NCBI GenBank assembly: GCA_029851415.1
Contig: CM056741.1
Location: forward strand, 71,414,282-71,478,281
Reading direction: 5' to 3'
Length of the DNA: 64,000 bases
From: Eretmocerus hayati
Taxonomy: Eukaryota > Arthropoda > Insecta > Hymenoptera > Aphelinidae
The notes beneath the pieces were generated by a model that had not been told where the DNA came from, did no database searches, and saw nothing but the letters and a program-made list of their open reading frames with translations. Both the position numbers and the translations under genes were made by a program. Shown here one piece after another: positions 12,341-26,019 of the stretch (position 1 is its first letter; every line of letters begins with the position of its first letter).

Positions 12341-15300
12341 ATCATTGTATTGCCTTGAGCAAAAAATAATCTCACGCTCACCGATCTGCTGAACGTCAAA
12401 TGAAAAATTGGGTAAAACAGGATACGTTGGAGATTATTGCATTCCAGGAGACTGTTTTTTGGATGGACTTGGCAAGTGTGGGGGTAAGCCTCTTACGGTC
12501 GGCCCAGTGGATTTTCGATAGTAAAAAAAAAAAGGATAAACGCGAGAGCTGCTGAACCCGATGACTTCGAGATACACCTCACTTCGCTGTCGATTCGACA
12601 AGACTAATGGGTAGTCGGTACAGCAGGCATGACTCAGCATTTGTGTCACGTTGCGTGCGAAATATTTGGTGATTTCATAACGAGCCGACCAGTCTTGAGT
12701 CAAACCAAGATTAAGTAACGCTTATACATCAGTATTATATGCGACGTAAGTATCGCGATCGGCTCGCCCATCGACTTACGATTTGTGCAAGCGCAGGTGC
12801 GTGACAACTCGTGATCATGAAAGAGAGAAAGAGAGAAATCGATACGGACTGATCAGCCAGTTCTCACTCGACCAATTTTATCTATAGGCCATCGCGCGGA
12901 TCTAAGACAACAATATCGCATATGATGTGGACGCATGGTTACCCTGCCCGAGAGTATCCGTCGCTCGCGTAAGCAACCGGAAGCTTGTGTCGTCCGTGAC
13001 GCGCGGATGAAGCGATCCATAGAACATCAGACTCGCGAATAGCATCGCTGACGTGTCACCGAGCCGACTCGTTTACGTGATGCGCGCGATGTGCTAATTG
13101 CAACCGCAAAGATACAGTAGCGCACGTACTTACGAGTATTAGCGCAACGATCGTTAGCGGGTGCAGCATCAGTCGCCAGGTATATCGTGTGGTCGGATGC
13201 TCGTGTCACTCAAGAGAGAGAGATCGGTAGCGAGTCGTTGCTTCTAAAATTAGACACGAACGGATCGTTATGAAGTGCAAAAACGAGCGCGGGAAACTGG
13301 TAGGTCTACATTGCAGATCGGCATGGCTGGCGCGGCCGGCGAGCGTTGCTCAATGAACTTGTGTCGCTCGGCGCGTAACGTGATTCATGCGAGCTTGCGA
13401 GCGATCACCCATGCCGCGCGTCTATTCATGCGTTGCGCTTGCGATTTTATAGAAGATGTAGTCGCACTTGGTGACGAGAGCCGTCTCAAGATGTTGCTGC
13501 ATTTTGGCAATTGAAAAGTACCATATTAGATAACGACTAAAATAAAGTTGGAAGTGAGATTTTTTTCTGTACTCCGGAGAGCAATTTTGCATTTAAGAGC
13601 TACAGGATTTTGCAAAAGTTTTTCTGAATAAACTTGACCGTCGAGGTACTGCTGAACGATCGAGAAAGATACTTTGATGTCATAAGTTGATGCACCATTT
13701 ACGATTCCAGAAATGATCAAAATGGTCTCTGAATGTTCCTTGAAGCTTGCAACTAGCTTGTGTGTTACTCATCCTTCCTACCATCGGAATTTATCTCATC
13801 TTCGCGTTGATCTTGATCAAAAGCAATTTTTGGATACACTGATCGCAGAGTGCATCTCTATTTTCCAAATGGATTTTCACCCAAAATGTCTGACCATACT
13901 CTCATTAACTCAAACAATCATTCTCACGATTGACAGAATAGTGGTCTGCTTTTGAGAATGACAACGCGACCCAGTACTTCTCAGGCAAAATCATTGTTTG
14001 ATCGAATTTTGTTCATTATCCAATGATACGGGAGTGTGCTGTCAACGAATACTTATCAAAACTCAACCTTTGATGTTTCAAATTCTCACGCTTCTGTTTG
14101 ATGGCTGAGACATCTACTACATGTTAGGACTAGTCACACATGAAAATAGTGAGCATCATACGCATACAATGATTGATAAAAAATATCACGATTGAACTGT
14201 ATCACTCATCATGAACTGAGATATCTTGCTGTGTGGTTGACAAGATTTCCAATCTGATGCGGTTGGGAACTTATTTTCACTCTCTTCACGCTCCCTCTTC
14301 TGCCTCTTTCGCTTTCATTCATTGTTCTTCTGTGTTTATTCAATCAAGCTATTTACAGAGTGAATGCATCGAGAGTTCTCTCACACTCAAACGTTTGCAA
14401 TTCATTGGAGGAATTCATGCGTACAAGTGCGCTGAGCTAGATATATAATACAATAGGTCAGAGTGAATTGTGAGTTTTCCCGCAGTAAATTAAGCCACTA
14501 CTTCCGCTGAAAACTAACTTGGTTTTTTTAGTCACCGCAAGGATTAAAAAACATTAGTCACATATCAGCAAAAAATAGTTGGGCAGTGCTTTCCTCCGAT
14601 GGAGCAACTTTTATTACACAACAGAGTGATTTGTCGATAGAGGAACGTTCAGGAACGCGTTGGGAATCGAAAAGCCAGTGGTAATGGCTGGCCATCCTTG
14701 AAAAAAGTCTGGCCCAATCGATCATTCTACTTCTGTCGAGGCGGTTGATCAATCAATTATACGTCGGGAGATATAGCATGGATGATGTTTGATATCGCGA
14801 GTCTTCCTCTCCGAACAATCAATCTCGCGCTGAGGCGGATTTCTTCTTTTTTTTCTTCATGCTCTGTCACGTTCACCTCGGAACGCGACGGATCAATCCA
14901 CGTTGGCCCAGAGGATCGACGTGTCGACGATGATCGCAGAGCGTAAAATTGTTGAAAAAATTATACGCGAAACCGGTGACTAAATCTTGACAGAACGCAG
15001 CTGAGACTAAAAATCGCATTTTCCTCGAGGACCTCGGCTGGGTTACACGTAATGCATTGGTAATACCCGTGGAGAGCAAAAGTGTGGCGGGAGGCTGTGG
15101 ATGCGGTTGCGAGCGATTCAGGAATTTCACTCGCGGAAGATCGAGCTATTTAGCCGGGTGAATCACGATATTCCCACGGGGCGCATCCTCCGACGACAAC
15201 GCGCCATGCAAATTACGCAAGCTCACTTTGCCTCCGATTGAACCTCGGCGACCACCAATGATGAGCTGAGAAAAGTGCAAAATATCCAGTTTTGTTAGAG

Positions 15301-17798
15301 TACGCTGCACATATTCGGGAACACAGAGCACGCGCCACGATGTTCCACAATTTATTCTAGACTAATAGAAAACCAAAGAATCTTCGTGTAGGAAATATGG
15401 AAATACTTAATTTTGTCCGACGTATTCGTTGAATCATCGCTCAAAAATACAATCGGTCAAGAAGCGGTCACTCACTGTACGTCCGGCTTCCTCTTACAGC
15501 AAATACTCTATTCAGCCAGGAGTATTTCGCGATGGGAGCAGTAAAAGCGAAAAAATGTATCCAGCCCCTGCCCGAGCCCTTGATACAGATACCGATCCGC
15601 TGGATTAAAATCCAACCATGTGACTCAAAATTGCGGTTGCCAGGATTGCACTCCAAGTATCCGCTCCGTTCTGGGCGCGAATGTGGGCCGTTAGGAGTAC
15701 GATATACCTATACGTTATTAAGTAATGCGAGTGCAACGGTATTATATTGGCGGGGCGCGCAAAATATAGATGCTCGCAAAATAACGCCGAAATTGAGTGA
15801 GAAGCTGCAAGGCGGCGTGAAAATAAAAAGAAGACTGAGCAAAGAGGGAAGAGGATCGTGGTCAAGAGCACGCAAACCAAGGATCGCGATGGATCCCAAG
15901 AAGAGGAGGACCTGATCGTGCGGAGAGTTCGACGCTCGAGCATCACGCGGGTTACTCGGGTGTCGAGTGGCGAACAGAACACATTGGCGTTAGCGAGACT
16001 CCGCCTCAAAGTGACACGCAACTCCCGGCACCCGACGCTCTCGATCCTTTCAAAGTGAAGAGCCGATTCCGACGACCTCTAAGCGTCCAAACTCTCGAAC
16101 TCGTCTCGTAATAATGCACTCGAACTGCTTTCTCTATTGACTTGTCCTACAATTCCCATGACGTAAGGTAGAACAATCACTCGAGCTGAGCCAATTTGTT
16201 ACCTCGTTTCTCTGTAACGCGTTATTATCACTCCTTTTGTGCGGTGAAAACTTTTCCCATCTCCAGGCAAAATCCGTTCTGTAGAACATACCGCTCTCTC
16301 GGCCTTTCTAAACCAAAAAATGTTTCGTCTCTGCCAAGAGAAAAAAAAGGAATTGTGGGTGCGAGATCAATTACTGATGAATTCCATTATCATTCATCAG
16401 CTACTGCATTCCTTCGGATCGTGGATTAGCTTCGTAAAATTACAGTTCAATTGGAATTTTGCGTGAAGATAATGAATTACAGTATATAAGTACAAAGAGG
16501 GTGGCATGAGCTGTATTGAATAACAGTGCATTGAATAGCTCGGTACTCTGCAATCGGTACTTGAGAACACCTTGTAAATAGATGCATTAAAAACTCTGCG
16601 CATGTGGATATTATCGTGTAAACTGACACTCTTTGGGCTAGAAATTCCAGAAGTTGACAATTGATGCAAACACTTTTGTGAAAAAGTAAACTGAATTTTT
16701 ATGATTTGAGCAGTCTACACGGGACTGATGACACGTGAATCCAATGATGGATAAGATCACATACGAACCTCAGAAAATGGCCAGTTATTCGCGTCTACGT
16801 GGTAGATTCAAGTATTGTAGTCCGATGCCAAAATACCGTCTCAACACTATCTTGCAGTCTGTTCTGAGCTCACGCGTCTGTGATTTCGTCTCTGACACGA
16901 AAATCAATGAAAAAACTTATTTTTTATTCGGTGAAGCCGAACGTTGGTGGAATACGCATTCAGACGATAATATTGAGTCGAAAGTAAATGCTTTGGACCA
17001 TCGATTAGATAATTATCTCATTTTTGTGTGTTATTGAGTATTCCATCAAACAGACTTTGAGCCCACGAAACTGACATACACGGAACTCATATTTCGCTAT
17101 TAAAACCGATTTTGACGGAGATTTTTTCCCCGCGAATTTTATCTATAATTTCATCTTAAAAAACTATCGCCAATCAGAAATATTGGTTTTCAGCATGATA
17201 TGCTCGGAACTAATAAAGTTGATCACATGTTTAATTATTGGTTATAAACATGCCTACAGCACTCGGAATTATGATTTTGACACTTTTTCCTGGACAAAGT
17301 GATTTGGAGTAAATTTGGGATGTGCTGACGGGTTTTGAAAAAACATGTCATTTTTAGTCAAAATCCCTCTACAAGATAAGATTTTAGGGCTCGAGGACTG
17401 GTCTGAGCATTTCGGTCATGAAACTGTGGAAAATAGTTGTCCGGATGATGTTTTCTTAGGCCAAACAACTTGAGCCAACAATTTTCATTGATTACCTCGA
17501 CGCTAGCACTAAGAGTTTGCGTGAAAACTGCAATTATTACAGCTCACGGAATTAACATTTCGACCTTTCACCTCTAAAAATAAAAGAGATGTGTTGGCGG
17601 ATTTACCTGGAATTTTGGTCACAACCGTGTTCTAATAGATTACGTATAGAAAAATTCAAATGGAGTGATTTGGAGCTGGCTCGTCGAGACGAAAGGCCCA
17701 TTATACGTTCTGTGGCTAAATATAAATCCACGTTATCAACAATCTTGCTCTGATTGAACTGATTGGTCGTAATTTTGATATATTTCGTCTATTTACAG
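12341..17798. other. Non-coding region preceding the first coding exon of the MH2-like gene
   Basis: No recognisable protein, tRNA or transposon terminus was found. CpG-rich patches (about 12740-13480 and 14820-16080) alternate with AT-rich DNA. Open frames in the CpG-rich parts reach about 130-140 codons on both strands but have no recognisable motifs and look like chance frames in stop-poor sequence. This is the likely place for 5' UTR exons and control elements of the gene starting at 17814; I infer this only from position and the acceptor-like tttacag at 17792-17798. Confidence 0.45.
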
Positions 17799-17813
17799 AT
17801 AAAATCCAGCGGC

Positions 17814-20800
17814 ATGGTGTCCAGGCGGAAAATTTTATCGCGCTCGCGAGATAACCTCGCAGATACACAATATGAACAAGAAGAAGAGGAAGATGTTTGG
17901 TATAACATGGACAAATTATACAAGGTAAGATATTTTGATCAAACCATCACAACTTCGCTCGTGGTATCAATTTCTACCTCCTATTCTTCATTTTTGTTCT
18001 CCCAACAAAGGAGAAAAAGATTATACGAGTCCCTGCTCTGAACAAAATCAAAGCTTAAGTGACTCGAACATTTTGTTCGCTCCAGAAACAACATTGAGAG
18101 CGTGATGAAATAGTTGTTGCGAAGTTCTTAATCGCATTTTTCAAGTGCATAATGAAAATCAAAAAGCCAATCACTTCAATGATTCTTTTGAATGTATTCT
18201 GGGGGTCATCCCATAAGGTTTTCGTCGTCAGACCCAAAAGTTGAAGTCACCGGCCCAAACGTGAAGAATAGGAGCTAATTTTTCACATAAATCTTGTCAT
18301 GAAAATTCAATAGCCTAGAATGAATCATTTTCGCAAGGTAATCCCTGGTGGAAAAAAGAGCGTATTACGGCCGTACTACGACCGTAGCGTACTGTCTTAT
18401 CATCGTATTACGGTCGTAGAGGTACGGCCGTAGTACGATCGTCCCCTACGGCCGTAATACGATCGTAGCACTACGGTCGTAATACTGGCCGTATTACTGT
18501 CGTAGTACGCTCTTACATACGCCGATATCAGAGGCTGTAGTGCTATATATGTTCATTTGTGGCATGTTGAATGCATTTATCTGTGTTTGACACTTTGCAT
18601 GGTATAACCAAACTCTTCTGCTGTAGCTGTTGAGAGTTGGGATTGGGAATTTAACTTGGCAGCCTGCTATGACGAGAATTCCCACAACTCGCCCTGATAA
18701 AAAGAAAAAAAAAACAGAGAGTGCTCAGTAAGTGGTGACTCAATTACACTGCAGTGGAATCGGGCTAGAGTCTCTGCCAGTCTCTGTGAGATTTGTTTTG
18801 TGTACCTGCACGAGTGAGGTTAACCCAGCCTGCGTCTGCGTGGGAATAATGCGCAAGTGATGAGATGCTTGCTACTGAATGTGTCAAGTTCACAGGCAAC
18901 TTGGTGCTTGATTTTTCGAAACCTCACACTCCTTTTTACAGATCTACATCCTCAGTTAAAATTTGGGATACATGGTCTGAATCGCACTGCCCATATAGCT
19001 GGGCATATTAGACTTTATTTGTAACATCTTCAGCGTGTCTGCACTTTGTTTGATACTCTACATAGATATAGAATGTGACTGAGGATGTAGATTTGTAGAA
19101 GGAGTGTGAGGTTTCGAAGAATCAAGCTGCCTGTGCACTTGATGCACATTCAGTGACAAGCATCTCATCACTTGCACATTATTGACACAGAGTGGCTTAA
19201 CCTCACTCCTGCAGGTACAATCGACAGGAAGATGAACTGCAATGCATCGAGATCTGCTGTCTCACTCGCACTCATAGTTATAGGTCAGGGTACCATAACC
19301 TATGAGAGCGAGTGAGACAGTAGATCTCGATGCACTGCAGTTCACCTTCAAAGCAAATCTCACAGAGACTGGCAGAGACTCTAGCCCAATTCCACCGCAG
19401 TGTAATTGAGTCACCACATACTAAGCATTCTCTGTTTTTTTTCTTTTTATATCAGGGCGAGTTGTGGGAATTCTCGTCATAGCAGGCTGCCAAGTTAAAT
19501 TCCCAATCCCAACTCTCAACAACTACAGCAGAAGAATTTGTTTACACCACACGAAGTGTCAAACACAGATAAATGCATTCAACATGCCACAAATGGATAT
19601 ATATAGCACTGCAGCCCCTAATACCGGCGTATATAAGAGCGTAGTACGACAGTAATACGGCCAGTATTACGACCGTAGTGCTACGATCGTATTACGGCCG
19701 TAGGGGTACGATCGTACTACGGCCGTACCTCTACGACCGTAATACGGAGCTGCGCAGTACTGCTACGCTCTTTTTTCCACCAGGGATGTATTTCGAGCAA
19801 AATCATTTCCCTATCGTGAACAAGTATTTGACAATAAATATCACCACTGATGCTATGACGTCATGTCCGAAATACCGATCTCTCATCACCTCGCTCATTG
19901 TATTCCGCAATATGAATAATTTGGTCATTTAGACTGTGTGCCTGTATCATACTTTTTACCCATAATCACGTATGATCCGGTTAATGTGCGTCAATTTGCT
20001 TCGCTTGTTCGTTGAAATAATTACAGGGCGCGCTCGTTCACGATGCTTCTTCAAGATAAATTTCATAACTGGTTTGTCCGTTCCTCTCATTTTTCTTGAA
20101 AAAAATTGGCTCATTTTTATCCAATAAAAATGAATGTGGCTCTGCTTTTATGGCGTCTGTTTAATCAAGATAACTCGCAATCGCAAGCATTATTCGGCTT
20201 CCGTAAAGAAGTTTTGGGGCAAAAAATTTGGTACAGCTCAAATTACATTTCGGTCGACGACACACGGGATACAGTTTATTGTTAAAGACTCGTCCAACGT
20301 TGGTTTCCCAGCTAGTTGATTTTCGTTATTCCGCGTTTCGTTGTAATATGTAGATACAACGACTTTATATTTACACTCAGAAGAGTATTTATGTGATTCA
20401 GAATTGGATGTGTACAGGTGTACACCTACGTACTTCAGAGTTTTTTTGCGAATACTATAGATCTTCAAAGAAGTATAGTCGAGGGTTCCAATCATCTCTC
20501 GAATCATCTTCTCCATTTTCGTTCACGTGGTCGTCATCCAATTACTGGATTCTCCTTTCGTGAAAAATACTTTGACCACAATCTCACCCAGATCAAAATT
20601 GTCGAGGATTGTAATTAAAGTCCATTGGAAATCGGAGTAGAGAAAGAATTAGTGAGATTTTTGTGATTTGATGTGCTGCATCGATTTTTGTGATTACCTT
20701 TTCACTCACTCTCATGATTTTGATGCATTAATTTCACACGTCTCTTTGAGCAAAACATTTTCATCACCTATGTCTTTACATTTTGATTTGATTTGATTTG

Positions 20801-23800
20801 ATTTCAATACCAGGTTGATTTACATCAACAAGTACCTGGAGCGTACCAGGTACTCCTGCAAAAGGTGCTCAGAGCTCCTGTGCGCAGGCTGGATTCCCTA
20901 TAGTGGAGACGAGAAATCCATCTCCGACGCTTCTTTTCTATTGAGGCGAAGTGTACGGAGGGTGAATTTTACACATCTCCACTGGACCTACAGTTTAAGG
21001 TGGATTCCGAACCACCGATTATACGATATTTTGGAGATACATTCTATCGTTTTATAATGATAAAAAAGAGGTGGAAGAATACGGTTCAGCAACTGATTGT
21101 TTACCCTCTTTGAGCTTAATTTTTAGTAAAAAGCTACGTGAGCAGTTTTCAACGTATTCAGGGTACATTTCCTTTTCTAATATTTGGTATGGATGAAAAA
21201 CCAGCCTCTCCGCTGTTCACCCTCACTATTTTATGTTAAAATATGAGTTAATCCGATGGTAAGACATTATGTAAGAGAATATTGTTTACTACTGCGCTTC
21301 TACTCTATTTCCATCAAATTGAAATTATTCCTCGAAATTACTTCAGGTACATTGCCGTTGCGAGATGTTGGTCTCAATTGATTACACGATACCGTAAAAT
21401 CATTCTTTTTCAAGCCATGTCCACTCGTGCTATCAGTAGCCAGAAATCAGTTGAATTCAACGGGATATGTCCTCATCTATCTGTAGCAGCGATGAATACG
21501 CCATTTTTGCACCTCGCCGCGTAGGAATAAAAATTGCGTTAGTGAAAGCCGCTCGAGAAGCCGAGAAAAGTCAAGCATAAGCCCCTTGAGCAAGTACAAA
21601 AGAGCTGCTGACCGTTCATCTTGTGGTGAACGAGATAAGGAACTTTTGGCACAGCTGATGGATAGGTTTGATAGGTCGTGCGTATGTCTCGGTACGCTTC
21701 GTGTACTTAAGAGTGCTCTCTACCTCTGGAAAAGCGATGGTGGCTCCTCTAGCGGTCAAATTCGTATATTGCCAATAACAATTTTTAAAAACAAAGAGGA
21801 AGGAAACCAATAGTACCGCTCCCTGCGGATTATTTTTCTACAAATAATAAGAAAAGTTTCATCGAAATCGGTGCAAAATTGAGCTCAAAAATTTGCAGAT
21901 ACATTTGTTCAGTGTTGCTGGATTGTGTCTGCAAATTTTTGAGCTCAATTTTGCACCGATCTCGATGAAACTTTTTTTTTGAATTTGAAGAAAAATAGTC
22001 CGCAGGGAGCGGTACTATTCGAGGTGTCCCCCGACTGTAGCGCACCTAGCGGATCATGTGTCGAAGCTCTTATACCCCTAATGCATAAGTATACCTATAT
22101 CGATGTTGATGCTATATATACTAGGGGTATAAGAGCTTCGCAAATCGACCACTCGTACTACTTTCATACGTGGAAGTTGGCGCTGGAGTCGGCGGACATC
22201 TCGAATTGATCTACTCCCTCTTTGTTTTTAAAAATTGTTATTGACAATATACCAATTTGACCGCTAGAGGCGCCACCATCGCTTTTCAAAAGGTAGAGAG
22301 CACTCTTAATACACTCTCTTGCGCGGGAAATGAGAAAAAACGCAAAGCTCTAGAGCGCACGAGAATCCGGAAGATCTGCGCGTCGATGAACGATGCGATG
22401 ACGCGACGAAAAAATTCGTATCGAGCTTCGGAAAGCCCGCGGCGATTCTGTTGGTTGCACTATACCGCCGGACACCGTTGCAGCGTAAGCACTTGTTGAC
22501 GAGTACGAGTACGCTTGGCTCAAGTAAATACAGCCGCGGGCGGCTTTCGTCGCGCTGTGCATTTTTCACGCGATTCTTCTAAGTAGACTCGGGCCGAGCT
22601 TTCGTGCTTAGTCTCTTCCGCAAATCGCTTTCTTTTCCTGCGGCCGGCCGCGCGCTACCAATGACGCCCACCACATTATACTTACTTGCTCCTCTCTTCT
22701 AGTTTAAGAGCGCGATGCCGGAAGGAATCGATCGCTCGCTTTCCTTGGCCATACGCGTTACGCTCGGGCGACTCTCGACTATATTTTCACATTCGATGGA
22801 AAGTTTGCTGAAATTGATGCCTCCGCGGGGAATACATCGAACCTCGTGTGAAAAGAGGGACGAGGTGTTGTTTAGCCCGTGGCGGATCTCCCGCTACCGA
22901 CGCTCTCGTCTCACTCTTTATTGAGCGCGCTCCGATATCAGCCGAGCGATTTCAGCGCCCACGTGGATCGATTGCCCGCTTTCTTTTTTTCACCCCACAG
23001 GCCTACTGGGCAAAGGTCGACACCCAAAACACCCGTTACGGGTACTATAGCGTTATAGGTATTTTGAGAGATTACGAGCGTTTTATTGGCCGACCGACTA
23101 GCGTTATTTCCGCGGCTTATCAAAAGACCTGCGGGAGAGAGAGAGAGAGCGCAACAGCGTACGAAATTTATCGAAGCCTAAAAAATTTCTCACACCCGAC
23201 GATGCCCCGATCGTATCGATTTCGCCCTGCAGTTATCGTAAAATCAATGAAAATTTTCACTTCTATGTCGCTCGTAAAATAGAATTACTTGGCGCACGAT
23301 TTGTAATTCACTTTCATCCTGACTCGATGTATTCTCTAATGGATATGGCTCTGTTACGAGGTGCACGATTTCCACATCATATAGATTTCATACTTCCTCG
23401 AGCCTGTAGCTTTGACATCCGTGTCCATCGCTCTCGACGAGTCAGTATAATTCACAGAGTCGTTATATTCCTCGCAGATTCGTGGGTTAGTCTTGAAGGC
23501 TTTCTAAATTTTTGAGTTTATGTATGGCCCACAATTTTGAACGAATAATGTGATCGATGAAAAACATTCCCCCGAAATATTCAAAACCCCTCCTGCTGTG
23601 CAAATAAACTATGATAAATGCAACCCTCGGGGATGCTGCTCGATCTATAAATTGTCATTTGCATACTTACAGGATCACATACAAGAGGTTCTTGAAAAAT
23701 GGAACCAGATCGACGACGAGATCTGGGCAAAGGTGATCGTGTTCGAGAGAAACAGGCGCGTAGCCAAGGCATACGCGAGGGCTCCCGTTCTCACCGTCAA

Positions 23801-25988
23801 TGGCTCCAACGACGGATTCGACGGATTTAGGTAAGCATGAGGAACTCTCGAGATCGTTGAAAAATTGCATCTCTCGCAAACAAATGGCCTCACCGTCGCA
23901 GAAAATTGCGCTATTCCTGTTGATAGGCACATAATTTGATAAATGCAGTCACTAGTCCGCATACCTCTGAAACTGAATCACCACTTTGACAAATAATTCT
24001 CACTCTTGCAATGAAAGCTTTACAAGCCGTTCGAGGCAATCGGCGATCTCTGAATAAAACGTACACCGTCTGATAGGAATCTGCGAGTAAAAAAACAGAG
24101 CCTAGAATTTTCTTGTTAAACTCGTAGTCGGAGGGCATTATCTAATGTAGAACTCGACCGAGATGCGATGATAATCGTTCATAAAGTACAGGCGCTGTGC
24201 ACTCATTTTCAATCTCGTCTGATCGGTTGAATTTCGTTCCATTGAGCTTCCGCACTGAGAAGTTTAGTGTCTGCCAATTCGTAACGTCTACAGAACATAC
24301 TATTGGCCTTACCAGGAGCTTGCATAAGCACGTTCAACCTGTAATAAGGTAAGTGTACCCAACATGTCCGGTTTACCAATAGTTTTGGTCCACCTTAACA
24401 TCTTTGAACGGGTTTTAGCTCATTTTAAAGACCTTTTTGGAGACCTTCAAAATGAGCTGAGGTTAGTTCAATTCTCACCAACCAGAGCTGAGCTCTCACA
24501 ATTTTCCACCGTTTTTATCTCTATGTGAACACATCTCAAGTTTTTTTATTGATCCAAATCACTCTTTCCGGCTTATTTTGACACGATGAACTCGTTCTGA
24601 GTGGTAAAAAAGGGTCATCGTGCACACCCTTTCGAGATAGCCATATGGGAGCATGTTGGGTACACTTGCTTTAAAAGCAACAAACTTCGCCTCCAACTTG
24701 CAATAAGGTCTCTGAGAAACATGATGCAAGACAAATTACAATTTTCTGTGATAACCAAGGACGATTGTGCTTATCACTCTTTCGATTCACCAAATAATGA
24801 CAGAGAATCCCCAAGTTTTCTCCAATTGGTATAACGACTTCTAAGCCGGTTGACAGTACTCAAATAATAATCGTGGACGAGATGTGTACGCACACGTGTG
24901 CACGTGCAAATGCTGTATTTCATACCAGCTCTCGCGAGCGCTCTTGCATACAGACACGAAGTAAGTCTAGTTTCTCCGGGCGCACACGGAGCATGTGGGT
25001 TAATGAAAAGCAAATTCAGAGTGCATACGCACATTGCTGGCTAATGATAAAATTCCGTGATTCAATTATGTCCAAAATCGCTCGTTTATCTTGCTTTTGG
25101 CTCGATATTCCGCTTTTACTCTTGGCTTGGTCGAGTACATGCTGATCCATCAGGCAGACGGAGCAGAGATATCGAGATGAGCTTTACGGCCTCGGCAATC
25201 ATATTTCTCGTCCGGATAACGAGATCATTAGTCAAGGTTGGCTCATTACTCGGGATGATGACAGGTTAGCGCGACGCCACGGCGCAGCGACCTTGTCTGG
25301 ATCGATTTTTTACGACACCCTCGCGCTCGACTTATTCGCGGTAATTGATTCAGATGCGCATCGTCTCGCTTGATTGATGCGGCAAAATTTCAATTATTAC
25401 CCCGCGAGCGATGACCGCTCTTCTGGGGCCCTAACGATGATGCGCGTAGATCTCTTATCGAGACCGCGCATTTTTCTCCCCGACACGAGCGCTCGCCATC
25501 GAGGTCGATCCATCGATTATTCGCTCGCTCGAAATCCGAAAAATGACGAGGCGTGTCCTGAATCGTTTATAATTCAATCGGGTCGTCGGGCCCGTTGAAC
25601 ACATTATGGCCAAAAACTGCATCAACACTCCGTTGTACACGCGACGCTTGGCCGCCCGAAATTCGAGCGCGATATCGCCGTGTTCGGTTGCATATATGGC
25701 AGTTCCCGGTAGCGCTAATTCGTTTTCCGTTATCCCGGGGTCCGTCGCCGGTAGTGAGCGCTCGAGCGTGTTGAATTGCAGCGGTGTATATGTAACTGTT
25801 GCGGCGGTGGAAGAGGGGATCGGGGTCGTGCCGGGGGCGATGAAAACGAAATCGGCAAAAAGCGAGCGGGCGGGCCGGTGCATCAGCAATAACGGGCCCC
25901 ATCGTGACGAGGCACCGTGTTCGCATTATTTGGGCCCGATGTCCACCGTGCACCTCCTGAAGTGGTCTCGAAGTAGAATGGAGGAGCA

Positions 25989-26019
<31 letters not shown>

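Larger units (their letters stand above)
17925..23672 (+). other. Intron 1 of the MH2-like gene (5.7 kb)
   Basis: Bounded by donor caag/gtaaga and acceptor acag/gatcac. It holds the 1.45-kb foldback at 18341-19787 with a nested palindrome, and the composite inverted repeat at 21701-22314. A CpG-rich stretch at about 22320-23160 has no recognised coding content. A short ATTTG repeat (tgatttgatttgatttgatt) lies near 20784-20804. No other gene was recognised inside the intron. Confidence 0.7.

Noticed and set aside
14873..15331. Two adjacent minus-strand frames resembling exons
   Set aside because: Separate frames without recognisable domains or convincing donor/acceptor pairing; probably chance frames in CpG-rich DNA.
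15532..15915. 127-codon plus-strand frame upstream of the MH2-like gene
   Set aside because: No recognised motif, antisense frames of similar length overlap it, and no splice link to the gene at 17814 is evident.
18494..19655. Matching 63-codon frames at 18494-18685 (minus) and 19464-19655 (plus)
   Set aside because: They mirror each other only because the arms are inverted copies; no known domain, and conservation cannot be inferred from two arms of one element.
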